Shown: positions 45,222 to 55,554, counted from the first letter of the stretch. The stretch: 64,000 bases of DNA from Rivularia sp. T60_A2020_040 (GCA_015272215.1 JACYMD010000059.1:1-64000), one strand, 5' to 3'. A program made the numbers and translations. Notes: generated by a model from the letters alone, not told the origin.

Positions 45222-48068
45222 TTATAACCAATTACCAATCATAATAAAAGGAGACCAATAATAGGGTTTCTTGTATTTTTCTTGTATTTCTGATATTTGA
45301 TTCGGATTATGAATTAACGCAAGTTGAGCTTGTTGCAAAGCTTGTGCTTTACTTTTTCCTGCTTGTAAATTTGCATAGAAATTTTTAATTAGAATTGATG
45401 TGGATTGGTCATCTACTGACCATAAAGAAGCTAAAGCACTGTTCACTCCTGCTTCTAAGGCAATTCCAGCTAAACCCAGAGTAGCACGTTCATCTCCTGC
45501 TGCGGTTTGACAAGCACTTAATGTTAATAAATCAATTCCATTGATATCATCGTCAAATTTTCTCAAAGTTTTTTCTAAGTCACTAATAGTTAGCTTTTGA
45601 TTCTTTCCTATTACTAAAAATGTATCTTCTGGAATAATTCCAAATTGTGCATGAGTTGCGATATGAATGATTGGATAACCAGTTTTTTTGGGTTTCTGGT
45701 TTGAGTCAGATGAAGTCAAATCTTGATCAGTAAGTTGCCTTGTATTAGAAAAAACTTTTTGCAGTGCTTCTATTTCCTTACTAATAAAAGCCAAAGGTTG
45801 AAATACTTTCCTGTCTATTTCAGATGCTTGATCAAAATAGAATATCATCGCCCGATTAGCTTTTCTCTTATCTGTTTTTGGTGCTGTTAAGCGTAAACTT
45901 GGTGTTGTGGCGATCGCATATTTTTCAATCAGGTATTTACCTTGATTTTTGTCCATTAAAGCGGACATAGGAATACTACGAAATAACCCATCTTGAACAA
46001 AAACCAGAGTTTCGATTTTGTCTTGGTTTAAGTAACCTTTTTCTTCAAAAGGTCTAATTATCCAATCATACAATTTTTTAGATTGATTATATACTATTTG
46101 AGCTTCGGGTGAATCTTCGATGTGAAATTTTTGTTGTCCTTTTAACTCTTCAAAAAAGCTTCTGATTTCTAATTCTAATTGTTCTTTTTGGGTAATTTTT
46201 TGATTATTTGTTTGCTCAATCTCAATCCACTGAATATGTTGAGATTTATCTGGTAGACTAAGTAGAATTGCGGCTTTGTCTTCGAGAAAAACCGAGCTAA
46301 ATACAGCAGTTTTACCTTGTTCCCCTCCGAGTAATTCGTCAACTTTTTGTGGTGTAATTAATGCTGCAATACAATCATTACCAAAATAGTTTTGTAATTC
46401 AGCTAATCTCAGAGAATCAATGATTTCACGAGCGGTATCAAGTTCTTGATTGTTTTGATTTTGTTGCTTAACTTCTTTATTTAATTTTTGACTTAAGTTA
46501 GTTTCCGCAGTCGCTTTTTCCAACTTTAAGGAAGCTAATTTACGGTATAGAGGTTGAATTACATCCCGAAAATCTAACTGTAAGTCTCTATCTGCGGTGA
46601 TGATATCACTGCGGATTTTTTCTAATGTTTGAAAAGCTCGTTCGTAAGCAGCAGAAATTGTCTCTGACTGGTTTCCTGTTTTTTCTAAAAGTCTTGCTTG
46701 TTGCCATTCCCACAAATATAAACTATCTTGCGCTTGTAGTTTGTAATCAGCAACTAGCAGTGCTTCTCTGGTTAATTCTAGAGCTTTTTTATAATCCTTT
46801 TGACATTCATAAAAATGTCCTGCGGCTCCTAAAGCAAAAGACTCGGAACGAGAATCTTTAATATTATTACCAGTTTTAATCGCTTTATTTAGTAATGTAA
46901 TAACTTCTCCATTTGATAATTGTTCTTTTGTCGGACATCTTAATGGTGAAGTAATATTTTCATCAGCAGATAGATTTGCTAAATCAATTGTGGCAAATAC
47001 TTTTTGTGGTGAATCTGGTAATTCATCCAGAAGTGCTATAGCTGGTGTTTTATAATCTATTTGGTTTCTAAGTTGTAACTTGTTATTAGGAAATAAGTTT
47101 AATTTCTGACTGCGAAAATCAACTTTAATTAAATTTATCAGCACTCCCATTTGAGCGGGTTTATTATTTTGTTTTACTGCAATTTGGTAACTATTTTGAA
47201 AATTATTCCGAGCATCTTGATAAAATTCTTGAGCTTCTAATGCAATATCATCAAACTTAGGTAATTCGCTTTTTTTAGCAGAATCTGCATAAAAACTCCA
47301 AAGTTGTGCTTTACCTAAATAAACGTTACCTAAACTATTTGATATTTTTGATTGTAAAGAAAAATCATCGACATCAATTTTCTGTTGAGCATAACCTAAA
47401 TATTGAGTTGCCAACTTATATTTACCTAACAAACGATAAGCTTCCCCAAGACTTCCTAACGCTGCAACTTCTCCCTTAATATCTTTTTGATTGCGAGATA
47501 TTTCTAAAGCACTTTTCTCTAAACAATTTGATTGACGTGTAATTTTTTGGATATTTATTTGATTATCATCTATTTCTGCTTCTTCTATTTCTGTTTCTTC
47601 TTCACCACATAAAATTGCGATCGCCTTTTTATATTTTCCTGAATTACTATATGCTTGTGCTAATTGTGTGAGCGCTCTTCCAGTTTCGCGAGGATTTTCA
47701 ACTATTTGATATAAATTTACTGCTGCATCCCAATGTTTAATACTTTCCTCTAAATCACCAAGTTTTTCAAATGCATTAGCCAAATTTCCTCGAACAATTG
47801 CTTGTTCTGGAAGTTGTTGGTTTTTTTGGTATATATTTAAAGCTGTTTCCCATTCTTGAACTGCTTCTCTAAATTTCCCATTGTTATAATATTCAATTCC
47901 TTTCTCTACCAGTTGATTAGTATCTTTATTTTGTACTTTAGCAACCGTAGCAAATGCTATTTGGTTAGTGGCAATAAAAACATGATTGAGTAAAAATGTA
48001 AGTATAAAACTCACGATAAAAAAAGCTGTTAAGATGCGACGCTTTTTTGTTGGGTATTGCTTTGACAT
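45222..48068 (-). CDS. CHAT-domain protease-like protein with TPRs and N-terminal anchor
   Basis: The 948-residue protein has a signal-like hydrophobic segment (TAFFIVSFILTFLLNHVFIA, about 14-33), a TPR-rich region to about residue 480 (GIEYYNNGKFREAVQEWETAL and similar), a helical linker, and a C-terminal CHAT domain. The caspase-like dyad is visible as His in IIHIATHAQFG and Cys in LLTLSACQTAAGD, with GLAGIALEAGVNSALASLWSVDD following. Active CHAT proteins cleave specific partners after recognition by the repeats. The gene is divergent from tpsA1 across 226 bp and might act on the secreted proteins (inference). GGAG lies before the ATG. Confidence 0.92.
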   Translation of the reverse strand: MSKQYPTKKRRILTAFFIVSFILTFLLNHVFIATNQIAFATVAKVQNKDTNQLVEKGIEYYNNGKFREAVQEWETALNIYQKNQQLPEQAIVRGNLANAFEKLGDLEESIKHWDAAVNLYQIVENPRETGRALTQLAQAYSNSGKYKKAIAILCGEEETEIEEAEIDDNQINIQKITRQSNCLEKSALEISRNQKDIKGEVAALGSLGEAYRLLGKYKLATQYLGYAQQKIDVDDFSLQSKISNSLGNVYLGKAQLWSFYADSAKKSELPKFDDIALEAQEFYQDARNNFQNSYQIAVKQNNKPAQMGVLINLIKVDFRSQKLNLFPNNKLQLRNQIDYKTPAIALLDELPDSPQKVFATIDLANLSADENITSPLRCPTKEQLSNGEVITLLNKAIKTGNNIKDSRSESFALGAAGHFYECQKDYKKALELTREALLVADYKLQAQDSLYLWEWQQARLLEKTGNQSETISAAYERAFQTLEKIRSDIITADRDLQLDFRDVIQPLYRKLASLKLEKATAETNLSQKLNKEVKQQNQNNQELDTAREIIDSLRLAELQNYFGNDCIAALITPQKVDELLGGEQGKTAVFSSVFLEDKAAILLSLPDKSQHIQWIEIEQTNNQKITQKEQLELEIRSFFEELKGQQKFHIEDSPEAQIVYNQSKKLYDWIIRPFEEKGYLNQDKIETLVFVQDGLFRSIPMSALMDKNQGKYLIEKYAIATTPSLRLTAPKTDKRKANRAMIFYFDQASEIDRKVFQPLAFISKEIEALQKVFSNTRQLTDQDLTSSDSNQKPKKTGYPIIHIATHAQFGIIPEDTFLVIGKNQKLTISDLEKTLRKFDDDINGIDLLTLSACQTAAGDERATLGLAGIALEAGVNSALASLWSVDDQSTSILIKNFYANLQAGKSKAQALQQAQLALIHNPNQISEIQEKYKKPYYWSPFIMIGNWL

Positions 48069-48294
48069 GATTAACTCCAGTTGGTTTGATAGCGAGATTA
48101 CAAGTATTTTTTGTCACCAATAGCTCAATAATCATCAATTTTTCGATATGCAGAAGATTAGAAAAAAATAATTATGTTAATTAGATTAGTACGAAAATGT
48201 ATAATATTACTTGTTTGATTGAAAAAACTTCCGAAAAATGTAGTTCTCTATACTTTTCAATGAGTTTTAGCTGTTTGAAGCATAAGAGGTTGAA
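48069..48294. promoter_or_regulatory. Shared divergent promoter region of CHAT and TpsA1 genes
   Basis: The 226-bp gap separates two divergent starts and must carry both promoters. It is AT-rich with no repeat or hairpin that stands out. The closeness of the promoters is compatible with shared control of the two genes. Confidence 0.5.
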
Positions 48295-51200
48295 ATGAAG
48301 GATGCTAACTGTAATAGCTTATGGACATTTTCTCTAAAAGTATTACTAGGATTTTTGAGTGTCAGCGTCACATCAATAGAACCGGGTTTTGCTCAAAGCA
48401 ATATTGTACCGGATAACACTTTAGGTATTGAATCATCACAAATTAATAATAATAATGTAAATAGAAATGGTATCCCCAGCACCTTGATAGAAGGTGGAGC
48501 AGAGCGGGGTCAAAATTTATTTCATAGTTTGCAAGAATTCAACGTCGGGGAAGGAAGAGGAGCTTATTTTGTTGTTCCTAATGATAATATTCAAAACGTT
48601 TTAACCAGAGTAACGGGAAATAATCCTTCAGAAATATTAGGAATTTTGGGTACGATATCGAATAGAAATTTTGACCCTAGTAATGCAAATTTATTCTTAA
48701 TTAATCCCAACGGAATTGTTTTTGGTGAAAATGCCAGTTTAGATATCAATGGTTCCTTTGTGGGGACTACTGCCAATGGAATTCAGTTTGGTGAACAAGG
48801 ATTTTTTAGTGCAAATAATCCCGAAACCACACCTTTATTAACCGTTAATCCTTCGGCTTTTTTATTCAGTCAAATTAAGCAAACAGCATCGATTCAAAGT
48901 GCAAGTGTTGTACCCGCAGGTGAAAATCTATCAGGAAATAGTTTGAGAGGTTTACGGGTAGGGGATAGAAAAAGTTTGTTGTTGTTAGGGGGGAACCTCA
49001 GTATTGATGGTGGTGGAGAAGAAGGAGGAGTATCTGCTATTGGTGGGAGGGTTGAGTTAGGAGGGTTAGCAAGTTTGGGAACAGTTGGGTTGAATACAGA
49101 CGGAAATAATCTCAGCCTAAGTTTTCCCGATGGTGTAGCTAGAAGTGATGTGGCCTTAAGTAATAGCGCAAAGGTAGTTGTACCTGCTGACGATGGTGGA
49201 AGTATTGCAATTAGCTCCCGCAATTTTGAGTTGATAGAAGGAAGCAGCTTACTTGCTGGGATAGCTCCTGGTTTGGGTTTCGCTGAGAGTCAAGCGGGAA
49301 ATATTCAAATTAATGCCACTGGAATAGTAGTCATTGATGGAATCTCGAACGGTTTTCTCAGTGGTGCATTCAACCAAGTGGAAGCTGGTTCTACAGGTAA
49401 CTCCGGTCAAATTGAGATTAGCGCCGATAGCGTTGAAGTAAAAAATGGCGGTCAACTTAATGCCGGTACTTTAGGCAAAGGAAATTCTGGTAGAATCCAA
49501 ATCAATGCTACAGATAGAGTCGTCTTTAATGGCGCTCCCTTTGGATTCCGAAGTTCTGCATTTAGCCAAGTGGCACAGAACGCTGTGGGTAATTCGGGAG
49601 GAATTGAAATCAACGCAGGTAATAATGTTGACGTGAGTAATGGCGCTTTTTTGGATGCCAGTACACTAGGAAGAGGGGATGCGGGCAAAATCCAAATTAC
49701 TACTGATGGTAACGTGGTGTTTGATGGAGAATCTGCTTTGGGATTCCAAAGTTCTGCAATTAGCCAAGTGGCACAGAACGCTGTGGGTAATTCGGGAGGA
49801 ATTGAAATCAACGCAGGTAATAATGTTGACGTGAGTAATGGCGCTTTTTTGGATGCCAGTACACTAGGAAGAGGGGATGCGGGCAAAATCCAAATTACTA
49901 CTGATGGTAACGTGGTGTTTGATGGAGAATCTGCTTTGGGATTCCAAAGTTCTGCAATTAGCCAAGTGGCACAGAACGCTGTGGGTAATTCGGGAGGAAT
50001 TGAAATCAACGCAGGTAATAATGTTGACGTGAGTAATGGCGCTTTTTTGGATGCCAGTACACTAGGAAGAGGGGATGCGGGCAAAATCCAAATTACTACT
50101 GATGGTAAGGTAATGTTTGATGGAGAATCTCGCGGAGGCTTTTTAAGCTCTGCATTCAGCCAAGTTAAACCCGGAACTGTGGGCAATTCGGGCGGAATCG
50201 CCATTGAAGCGGGTAGCGTTGAGGTGAGTAATGGTGCTTTTCTGGATGCCAGTACCCTAGGAGAGGGAAATTCTGGAGCAATTCAGATTATTAGTCGCGA
50301 GGGTGTGGTTTTTAATGGGGAATCCAAGCAAGGAAACCGCAGTTCTGCAATTAGCCAAGTGGGGGAGAACGCTGTAGGCAATTCGGGAGGAATTGAAATC
50401 AACGCAGGTAATAATGTTGACGTGAGTAATGGCGCTTTTTTGGATGCCAGTACACTAGGAAGAGGGGATGCGGGCAAAATCCAAATTACTACTGATGGTA
50501 AGGTAATGTTTGATGGAGAATCTCGCGGAGGCTTTTTAAGCTCTGCATTCAGCCAAGTTAAACCCGGAACTGTGGGCAATTCGGGCGGAATCGCCATTGA
50601 AGCGGGTAGCGTTGAGGTGAGTAATGGTGCTTTTCTGGATGCCAGTACCCTAGGAGAGGGAAATTCTGGAGCAATTCAGATTATTAGTCGCGAGGGTGTG
50701 GTTTTTAATGGGGAATCCAAGCAAGGAAACCCCAGTTTTGTAATTAGTCAGTTAACAGCGGAGGCTATAGGTAATTCAGGCGGAATCGTCATTGAAGGGG
50801 GTAACGTTGAGATCAGCAATGGTGCTTTTCTAGATTCGAGTACCTTAGGAAAGGGAAATTCTGGAGCAATTCAAATTACTGGTCGTGAACGTGTAGTTTT
50901 TGATGGAGAATCCAAGTCAGGAAACCCCAGTTCTGCAATTAATCAGGTCACACAGAACGCTGTGGGTAGTTCGGGAGGAATTATGATTAATACCAGTATT
51001 TTTGAACTCACCAAAGGAGCTCAACTGACTAGTTCTACTCTTGGACTAGGAAATCCGGGCAGGATTCAAGTAAATGCCAGGAATCAGGTGGTCTTTGATG
51101 GCAAATCTAGAGACGGCTCCCGTAGTTCTGCTGCAACTAGCGAAGCGGGATCTTTTGCAGTTGGCGATTCGGAAGGGATAATACAAATCAACACTTCGAC

Positions 51201-52062
51201 TTTTAAGTTAACCGATACTGCTTTTATCAGCGCTAATACTTTAGGAGTGGTTAGTGCAGGTAATATTACAGTGAACTCATTAATCAACTTCGAGCTAACC
51301 GATGGTAGCAAAATATCTGCTCAAAGTACGGGAATCGGCGAAGCAGGTAATATCGAAATCAACTCACCGAAAATCACCCTAGATAACCAAGGTAGATTAA
51401 ATGCTGAATCTACATCTGGTAACGGTGGTAACATCAACCTGAACGTGGGTGAATTACTCCTGCTCCGTCGCGGTAGTCAAATCACCACCAATGCAGGTAC
51501 TGCTCAACAAGGTGGCAATGGTGGCAACATCACAATCAACGCCCCTAATGGCTTTATAGTTGGCTTTCCCAAAGAAAACAGCGATATTACCGCCAATGCT
51601 TTCACGGGTAATGGTGGTAATGTTGAAATTAATTCACGCGGTATCTTTGGTATCGAACGCCGCACAGAGCAAACTGCTCAAAGCGATATTACAGCCAGTT
51701 CGCAATTAGGGGTTGCGGGAAATGTTAATCTCAATGCTCCAGATAATAGCGATATCCAGAATAGCCTTACAGAATTACTAAAAAACCCAATTGATAGTGA
51801 AGCTTTAATTGCTAGTAGTTGCGTAGTCAGAAGTCGCGAAAGAAACGGCACTTTCTTTATTACTGGTAGTCAAGGTTTCCCCTATCGTCCCGGTGATGCA
51901 GTACCTTCTGTCTACTCTACCATTGGAGTGCAATCTGTACCAAATAGTATATCTGAAAAACCGCGTCGTCGCTGGAAAATCGGAGACCCCATTGTTGAAC
52001 CATCAGGAGTTTATCGTTTGGAAAATGGGCAACGTATACTTAGTCGGGAGTGTATGAAATGA
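48295..52062 (+). CDS. TpsA1: filamentous-haemagglutinin-type two-partner-secretion protein
   Basis: The 1255-residue protein has a signal peptide (about 10-31, FAQS) and a complete TPS domain: GGAERGQNLFHSLQEFNV, NPSEILGILG and NANLFLINPNGIVFGENASLD, whose NPNG motif is needed for TpsB recognition. The rest is beta-helical, made of short NSGGIEINA..VDVSNGAFLDAST units. Units of 66 residues repeat at 49571, 49769 and 49967 with identical DNA for long stretches, and a 131-residue two-unit block is duplicated after 49978. The last 90 residues, with SSCVVRSRE and ISEKPRRRW, recur in the TpsA2 gene. It should be a secreted fibre for adhesion or matrix. TpsB follows at 52276. Confidence 0.93.
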   Translation: MKDANCNSLWTFSLKVLLGFLSVSVTSIEPGFAQSNIVPDNTLGIESSQINNNNVNRNGIPSTLIEGGAERGQNLFHSLQEFNVGEGRGAYFVVPNDNIQNVLTRVTGNNPSEILGILGTISNRNFDPSNANLFLINPNGIVFGENASLDINGSFVGTTANGIQFGEQGFFSANNPETTPLLTVNPSAFLFSQIKQTASIQSASVVPAGENLSGNSLRGLRVGDRKSLLLLGGNLSIDGGGEEGGVSAIGGRVELGGLASLGTVGLNTDGNNLSLSFPDGVARSDVALSNSAKVVVPADDGGSIAISSRNFELIEGSSLLAGIAPGLGFAESQAGNIQINATGIVVIDGISNGFLSGAFNQVEAGSTGNSGQIEISADSVEVKNGGQLNAGTLGKGNSGRIQINATDRVVFNGAPFGFRSSAFSQVAQNAVGNSGGIEINAGNNVDVSNGAFLDASTLGRGDAGKIQITTDGNVVFDGESALGFQSSAISQVAQNAVGNSGGIEINAGNNVDVSNGAFLDASTLGRGDAGKIQITTDGNVVFDGESALGFQSSAISQVAQNAVGNSGGIEINAGNNVDVSNGAFLDASTLGRGDAGKIQITTDGKVMFDGESRGGFLSSAFSQVKPGTVGNSGGIAIEAGSVEVSNGAFLDASTLGEGNSGAIQIISREGVVFNGESKQGNRSSAISQVGENAVGNSGGIEINAGNNVDVSNGAFLDASTLGRGDAGKIQITTDGKVMFDGESRGGFLSSAFSQVKPGTVGNSGGIAIEAGSVEVSNGAFLDASTLGEGNSGAIQIISREGVVFNGESKQGNPSFVISQLTAEAIGNSGGIVIEGGNVEISNGAFLDSSTLGKGNSGAIQITGRERVVFDGESKSGNPSSAINQVTQNAVGSSGGIMINTSIFELTKGAQLTSSTLGLGNPGRIQVNARNQVVFDGKSRDGSRSSAATSEAGSFAVGDSEGIIQINTSTFKLTDTAFISANTLGVVSAGNITVNSLINFELTDGSKISAQSTGIGEAGNIEINSPKITLDNQGRLNAESTSGNGGNINLNVGELLLLRRGSQITTNAGTAQQGGNGGNITINAPNGFIVGFPKENSDITANAFTGNGGNVEINSRGIFGIERRTEQTAQSDITASSQLGVAGNVNLNAPDNSDIQNSLTELLKNPIDSEALIASSCVVRSRERNGTFFITGSQGFPYRPGDAVPSVYSTIGVQSVPNSISEKPRRRWKIGDPIVEPSGVYRLENGQRILSRECMK
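49571..50763 (+). repeat. Nested long tandem repeats inside tpsA1
   Basis: A 198-bp unit recurs with exact period (49571, 49769, 49967). From 49978 a 393-bp block of two non-identical units is followed by an almost identical copy starting at 50371. Identity includes third codon positions, so the copies are recent or homogenised. Expected effect is length variation of the protein's beta-helix by slippage or recombination. Confidence 0.9.
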
Positions 52063-52122
52063 TTAGATACAGCGGTTTTCACTTGAGTGGAATACAAATT
52101 TTACCAGAACCGCCGTACTGCT

Positions 52123-52148
52123 CCCCTCTCCAAGACATCGGAGAGGGG
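52123..52148. repeat. Dispersed hairpin CCCCTCTCC/GGAGAGGGG
   Basis: A perfect 9-bp GC-rich stem with an 8-nt loop lies 60 bp after the tpsA1 stop, followed by GATGGGGGTGAGGTT. This is a familiar dispersed repeat in filamentous cyanobacteria. It could weaken transcription from tpsA1 into tpsB, though no T-run follows. Confidence 0.65.
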
Positions 52149-52275
52149 ATGGGGGTGAGGTTGTATTGGAATCAACTGAAATCTGCTATAAATAGTCAAA
52201 CCTTCGTTATTTATCTAATTACCACTCGGTTATAAAACTATTCCCTATTCCCCATTCCCCATTCCCCCAAAAAAT

Positions 52276-54006
52276 ATGAAAATAATAAGATTATTGTTTT
52301 TCAGCATAATCATCGCCAGTTTCACACCATTCAAACAACTAGCTCGCGCTCAATCAACTCCTCCCGATGGAATCACAATTCCTCCAAATACACCCGAACG
52401 AATTGAACAAACTATCCCCAAACCGACGGAAACACCTCTACCCTCTAAACCAGAACCTTCTTTACCTCCTGCTTTACAAATACCTGCCACCGATACACCG
52501 ACAGCACCGACTACTCCCATTAACGAACGAATTAATGTTAAGAAACTTGAAGTTTTAGGTAATACTGTTCTCTTTGATGATATTAACGAACTGATTAAAA
52601 AATATGAAAAATGTTCTCAACAAACTTGCTCTGTCCCTTTTGAAGATTTAGTTCAACTACGCTCTACTATTACCCAACTTTATATTGATAACGGTTATAT
52701 TACATCCGGTGCATTTATTTTAAATAACCAACCCTTAGAAAGTGGGATTATAGAAATCCAAATAGTAGAAGGTGAATTAGAACGAATTGAAATCAACGGA
52801 CTTAATCAACTACAAACAAATTATGTCCGCAGTCGTCTTAGAATAGCAACCAAACGCCCCTTAAACCGTAAACGCTTAGAATCGGCATTGCAACTATTAC
52901 AACTTGATCCTTTATTACAACAAGTTAACGCCGAATTAATCGCAGGTAGTAGCCCCGGTAAAAACATTTTACAACTGCAATTAAAAGAAGCCCCTGCTTT
53001 TAACGCAGGTATTGTCATTGATAATAACCAATCTCCTACTATCGGTTCCCTGCAAGGTATAGTATTTGCTAGTTATAATAATCTATTAGGTTTTGGCGAC
53101 CAATTATCCGCTGAATACGGTTTGACAGACGGTCTAGATATATATGGTTTAGGTTATAGAATACCAATAAATGCCCGAGACGGTACATTTAATATCCGTT
53201 ACAGTAACAACAGTAGCCAGATAATTGAAGAGCAATTTGCTGACTTGGGTATTCGTAGCAATTCACAATCTTTATCATTTGGTTTCCGACAACCTTTAGT
53301 CAAAAAACCAGATACAGAATTTGCTCTTGGTTTATCTTTAGATCTACGTCGCTCTCAAACATTTTTGCTTGATGATGAACCCTTCTCCTTTTCAGAAGGA
53401 CCAGAAGATGGTAAATCTAAAGTTACAGCAATTCGCTTTTCTCAAGAGTGGCTACAACGAAATGCCAAACAAGTACTCGCAGCGCGATCGCAATTTAGTT
53501 TCGGTATTGATGCATTTGACGCTACCATCAACGAAAGTGGTATTGACGGACGATTTTTTATCTGGGTGGGACAATTTCAATGGGTACAGCAAATGTCACC
53601 CAAAAGCTTAATAGTAGCCAAAATCAACACTCAACTCACACCCGATGGTTTACTACCTTTAGAAAAAATTAGTTTAGGTGGAGTCGATACCGTGCGAGGA
53701 TATCGCCAAAACGAACTTGTGGCGGATAATGCCATTATTGGTTCAGTAGAATTACGTCTTCCCCTCACATCAGATAACTCGTTACAAATCAGACCTTTTT
53801 TTGATATCGGTACAGTTTGGAATAATAAAGCAGAAAATCTCTACCCACAGACAGTTGCGGGCTTAGGATTAGGTTTAACCTGGCAACCACGAACAGACTT
53901 ATTTTTACAATTAGATTACGGTATTCCCTTAATAGCAGTTAGAGAGCAAGGCGACTCATTACAAGAAAATGGTGTTTATTTTACGCTGCGTTATCAACCG
54001 TTTTGA
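52276..54006 (+). CDS. TpsB: ShlB/FhaC-type outer-membrane transporter
   Basis: The 576-residue protein has a signal peptide (about 1-26), a proline-rich linker (27-75), two POTRA domains (INVKKLEVLGNTVLFDDIN to about 240) and a C-terminal 16-stranded barrel of the haemolysin secretion/activation type. The barrel shows LGGVDTVRGYRQNELVADN, with the conserved VRGY segment of the loop 6 plug, and ends ENGVYFTLRYQPF with terminal Phe. It exports TpsA proteins across the outer membrane. It follows tpsA1 after 213 bp containing a dispersed hairpin. A C-rich TTCCCCATT repeat precedes its start. Confidence 0.95.
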   Translation: MKIIRLLFFSIIIASFTPFKQLARAQSTPPDGITIPPNTPERIEQTIPKPTETPLPSKPEPSLPPALQIPATDTPTAPTTPINERINVKKLEVLGNTVLFDDINELIKKYEKCSQQTCSVPFEDLVQLRSTITQLYIDNGYITSGAFILNNQPLESGIIEIQIVEGELERIEINGLNQLQTNYVRSRLRIATKRPLNRKRLESALQLLQLDPLLQQVNAELIAGSSPGKNILQLQLKEAPAFNAGIVIDNNQSPTIGSLQGIVFASYNNLLGFGDQLSAEYGLTDGLDIYGLGYRIPINARDGTFNIRYSNNSSQIIEEQFADLGIRSNSQSLSFGFRQPLVKKPDTEFALGLSLDLRRSQTFLLDDEPFSFSEGPEDGKSKVTAIRFSQEWLQRNAKQVLAARSQFSFGIDAFDATINESGIDGRFFIWVGQFQWVQQMSPKSLIVAKINTQLTPDGLLPLEKISLGGVDTVRGYRQNELVADNAIIGSVELRLPLTSDNSLQIRPFFDIGTVWNNKAENLYPQTVAGLGLGLTWQPRTDLFLQLDYGIPLIAVREQGDSLQENGVYFTLRYQPF

Positions 54007-54561
54007 TCATATAGGTAGGTCGGTACAGAAAATTATCATTGAGACAAGGCAGAGGTAAGAGGATATATTCATATCTTGCACCATCAAAACTCCTAACTCA
54101 AAATAATTACTGATTGTTTGACTTCATTCTTACCCGCCTGGGACTGCAAGTCCCAGTCTGATAGCAGAAGTCCATTAAAATGGACTAAAATATTATATTT
54201 TTATTTTAGTAATATTTTTATTTATATTTTTGATTATCTAGTTAATTATGCGTAGGGTGCAAGATGTGAGGTTACCCGCTCGCAAAGTCGAAGGGTAAGA
54301 GAGTTTCAGATTGATTTACATTTCTTTATATAGCGTTATTTTTTTTTGTGCCAGCTTACTTAACTGTTAACTGTTAACTGATTTTAGGCATTATAAAGCT
54401 TTCATAAAGATAGGGTAAAGCTACAGTATAAACACTGTTTTTGTGATTAACTCAAAGAGTTAAATAGCGAAAAGTTTTATTATTCAAAGTTGCCCAATCG
54501 GATTGGGCTTTAAAGAGTTTAGCTCAAAAATAAATTAAAAAGTAATCAAACAGGGAATTCT
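54007..54561. other. Long intergenic region with hairpin repeats and promoter of the PEP-CTERM gene
   Basis: The 555-bp gap has two palindromes, CTGGGACT-GCA-AGTCCCAG near 54137-54155 and AAGTCCATT-AAAATGGACT near 54168-54186, which together resemble a dispersed repeat of Nostocales. A short repeat AACTGTTAACTGTTAACTG lies near 54363. The last 150 bp before 54562 carry AT-rich promoter-like sequence. No gene is seen. Confidence 0.5.
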
Positions 54562-55410
54562 ATGAGTTTAAATTTAAAAAAAGTGGCAGTAGCAGCTGTG
54601 GTTTTGGTGAGTACATTAGGGTTCTCCGTAGAGTCTGCCAAGGCTCAGGTGGACTTGGGTTTATTAAATGAGTTTTTTGTGGTAGAGCATTCTGGTAATT
54701 CCGACTTTAAGGATGAGGATGAGGAACAACAGTTGCGGGCTTCATTTAATATTGTGACAGATAAATCTTTTGACGACGCTATTGAAGATTTTTCCTTAAC
54801 AAACTCAAGTAATGGTACGACGCTTTTCACATCTGCGATTGGGAGGATAGAACAACGAGAATTATTTAATGAAGAGAGTGAACTGCAAGGATTTTTGCAT
54901 AAGTTGGGTTTGAATGAGTTTAGAATTACCAGAGATGACGTATTTGCTAAAATTCCAAATGGAGAAGAACCTATTGTTGCTTATGTAGTGGATCTCACAA
55001 ACCATTTAAACCCGAACGAACAGGCAAAATTAGCGTTATTTTATGATGAGAACAATGCATCGCCGATGCAACCAGGTGGTTTGGAAGGTTTAGTTAGTTC
55101 TCCGCAAGGGGTTGTAAGATATGCGGGAACAGAAACAGTACCCGGAGTTTTAATTCGTGACTCTAGAGATGGTTTAGACAATCCCGATCAAGTTATAAAT
55201 GGACGTACAGTAGATTTATTTGGTGTAGGTGTTGAAGCAACAGCTAGCGTGCCTTTTTCAGTAAAGGTTAGAGAACTTAATCGAGGTGCAGTAACAGTAC
55301 CAGAACCTACTGGATATAATGGTTTGTTAATTGCAGGTGCTTTTGGTGGATTATTCATACTTCAGCGAAATCGACGTGTGAAAAAATTTCAAGGTAGCAT
55401 CGACAATTAA
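54562..55410 (+). CDS. PEP-CTERM sorting-domain protein
   Basis: The 282-residue protein has an N-terminal signal peptide (KKVAVAAVVLVSTLGFSVESAKAQ) and a C-terminal PEP-CTERM tripartite signal: VPEPTG, a hydrophobic helix (LLIAGAFGGLFIL) and a basic tail (QRNRRVKK). Such proteins are processed by exosortase and end up outside the cell, usually in biofilm matrix or sheath. The body is acidic and beta-rich without a known catalytic motif. Its position between tpsB and tpsA2 suggests a common cell-surface theme. Confidence 0.88.
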   Translation: MSLNLKKVAVAAVVLVSTLGFSVESAKAQVDLGLLNEFFVVEHSGNSDFKDEDEEQQLRASFNIVTDKSFDDAIEDFSLTNSSNGTTLFTSAIGRIEQRELFNEESELQGFLHKLGLNEFRITRDDVFAKIPNGEEPIVAYVVDLTNHLNPNEQAKLALFYDENNASPMQPGGLEGLVSSPQGVVRYAGTETVPGVLIRDSRDGLDNPDQVINGRTVDLFGVGVEATASVPFSVKVRELNRGAVTVPEPTGYNGLLIAGAFGGLFILQRNRRVKKFQGSIDN

Positions 55411-55497
55411 AAAATCGGATTTCGTTTTGTTGCAAGAGATTGGAAAATTTAGCGGAAAAGTTCTTTCCTCACTGGTTTAAGTTTCATTAATTTTGTT

Positions 55498-55554
55498 GGT
55501 TTGTAGTCAGGACTTTAGTTCTCAATATAAGAGTTAAAACTCTTACTACAAACC
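55498..55554. repeat. Dispersed palindromic element
   Basis: GGTTTGTAGT (55498-55507) pairs exactly with ACTACAAACC (55545-55554), and inner arms TTTAGTTCTC and GAGTTAAA continue the helix imperfectly. This 57-bp unit resembles a very common dispersed repeat of filamentous cyanobacteria. The rest of the 326-bp gap (55411-55736) holds only AT-rich sequence and the tpsA2 promoter region. Confidence 0.65.

Noticed and set aside
49452-50204. Long minus-strand frame of 250 codons within tpsA1, with a second at 50283-50597
   Set aside because: They mirror the tandem repeats of tpsA1; the repeat unit happens to be open on both strands. The proline/leucine-rich product and lack of start signals mark them as shadows.
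52050-52235. 61-codon frame overlapping the tpsA1 stop
   Set aside because: It is built from a dispersed hairpin (52123-52148) and noncoding spacer; no protein-like pattern.
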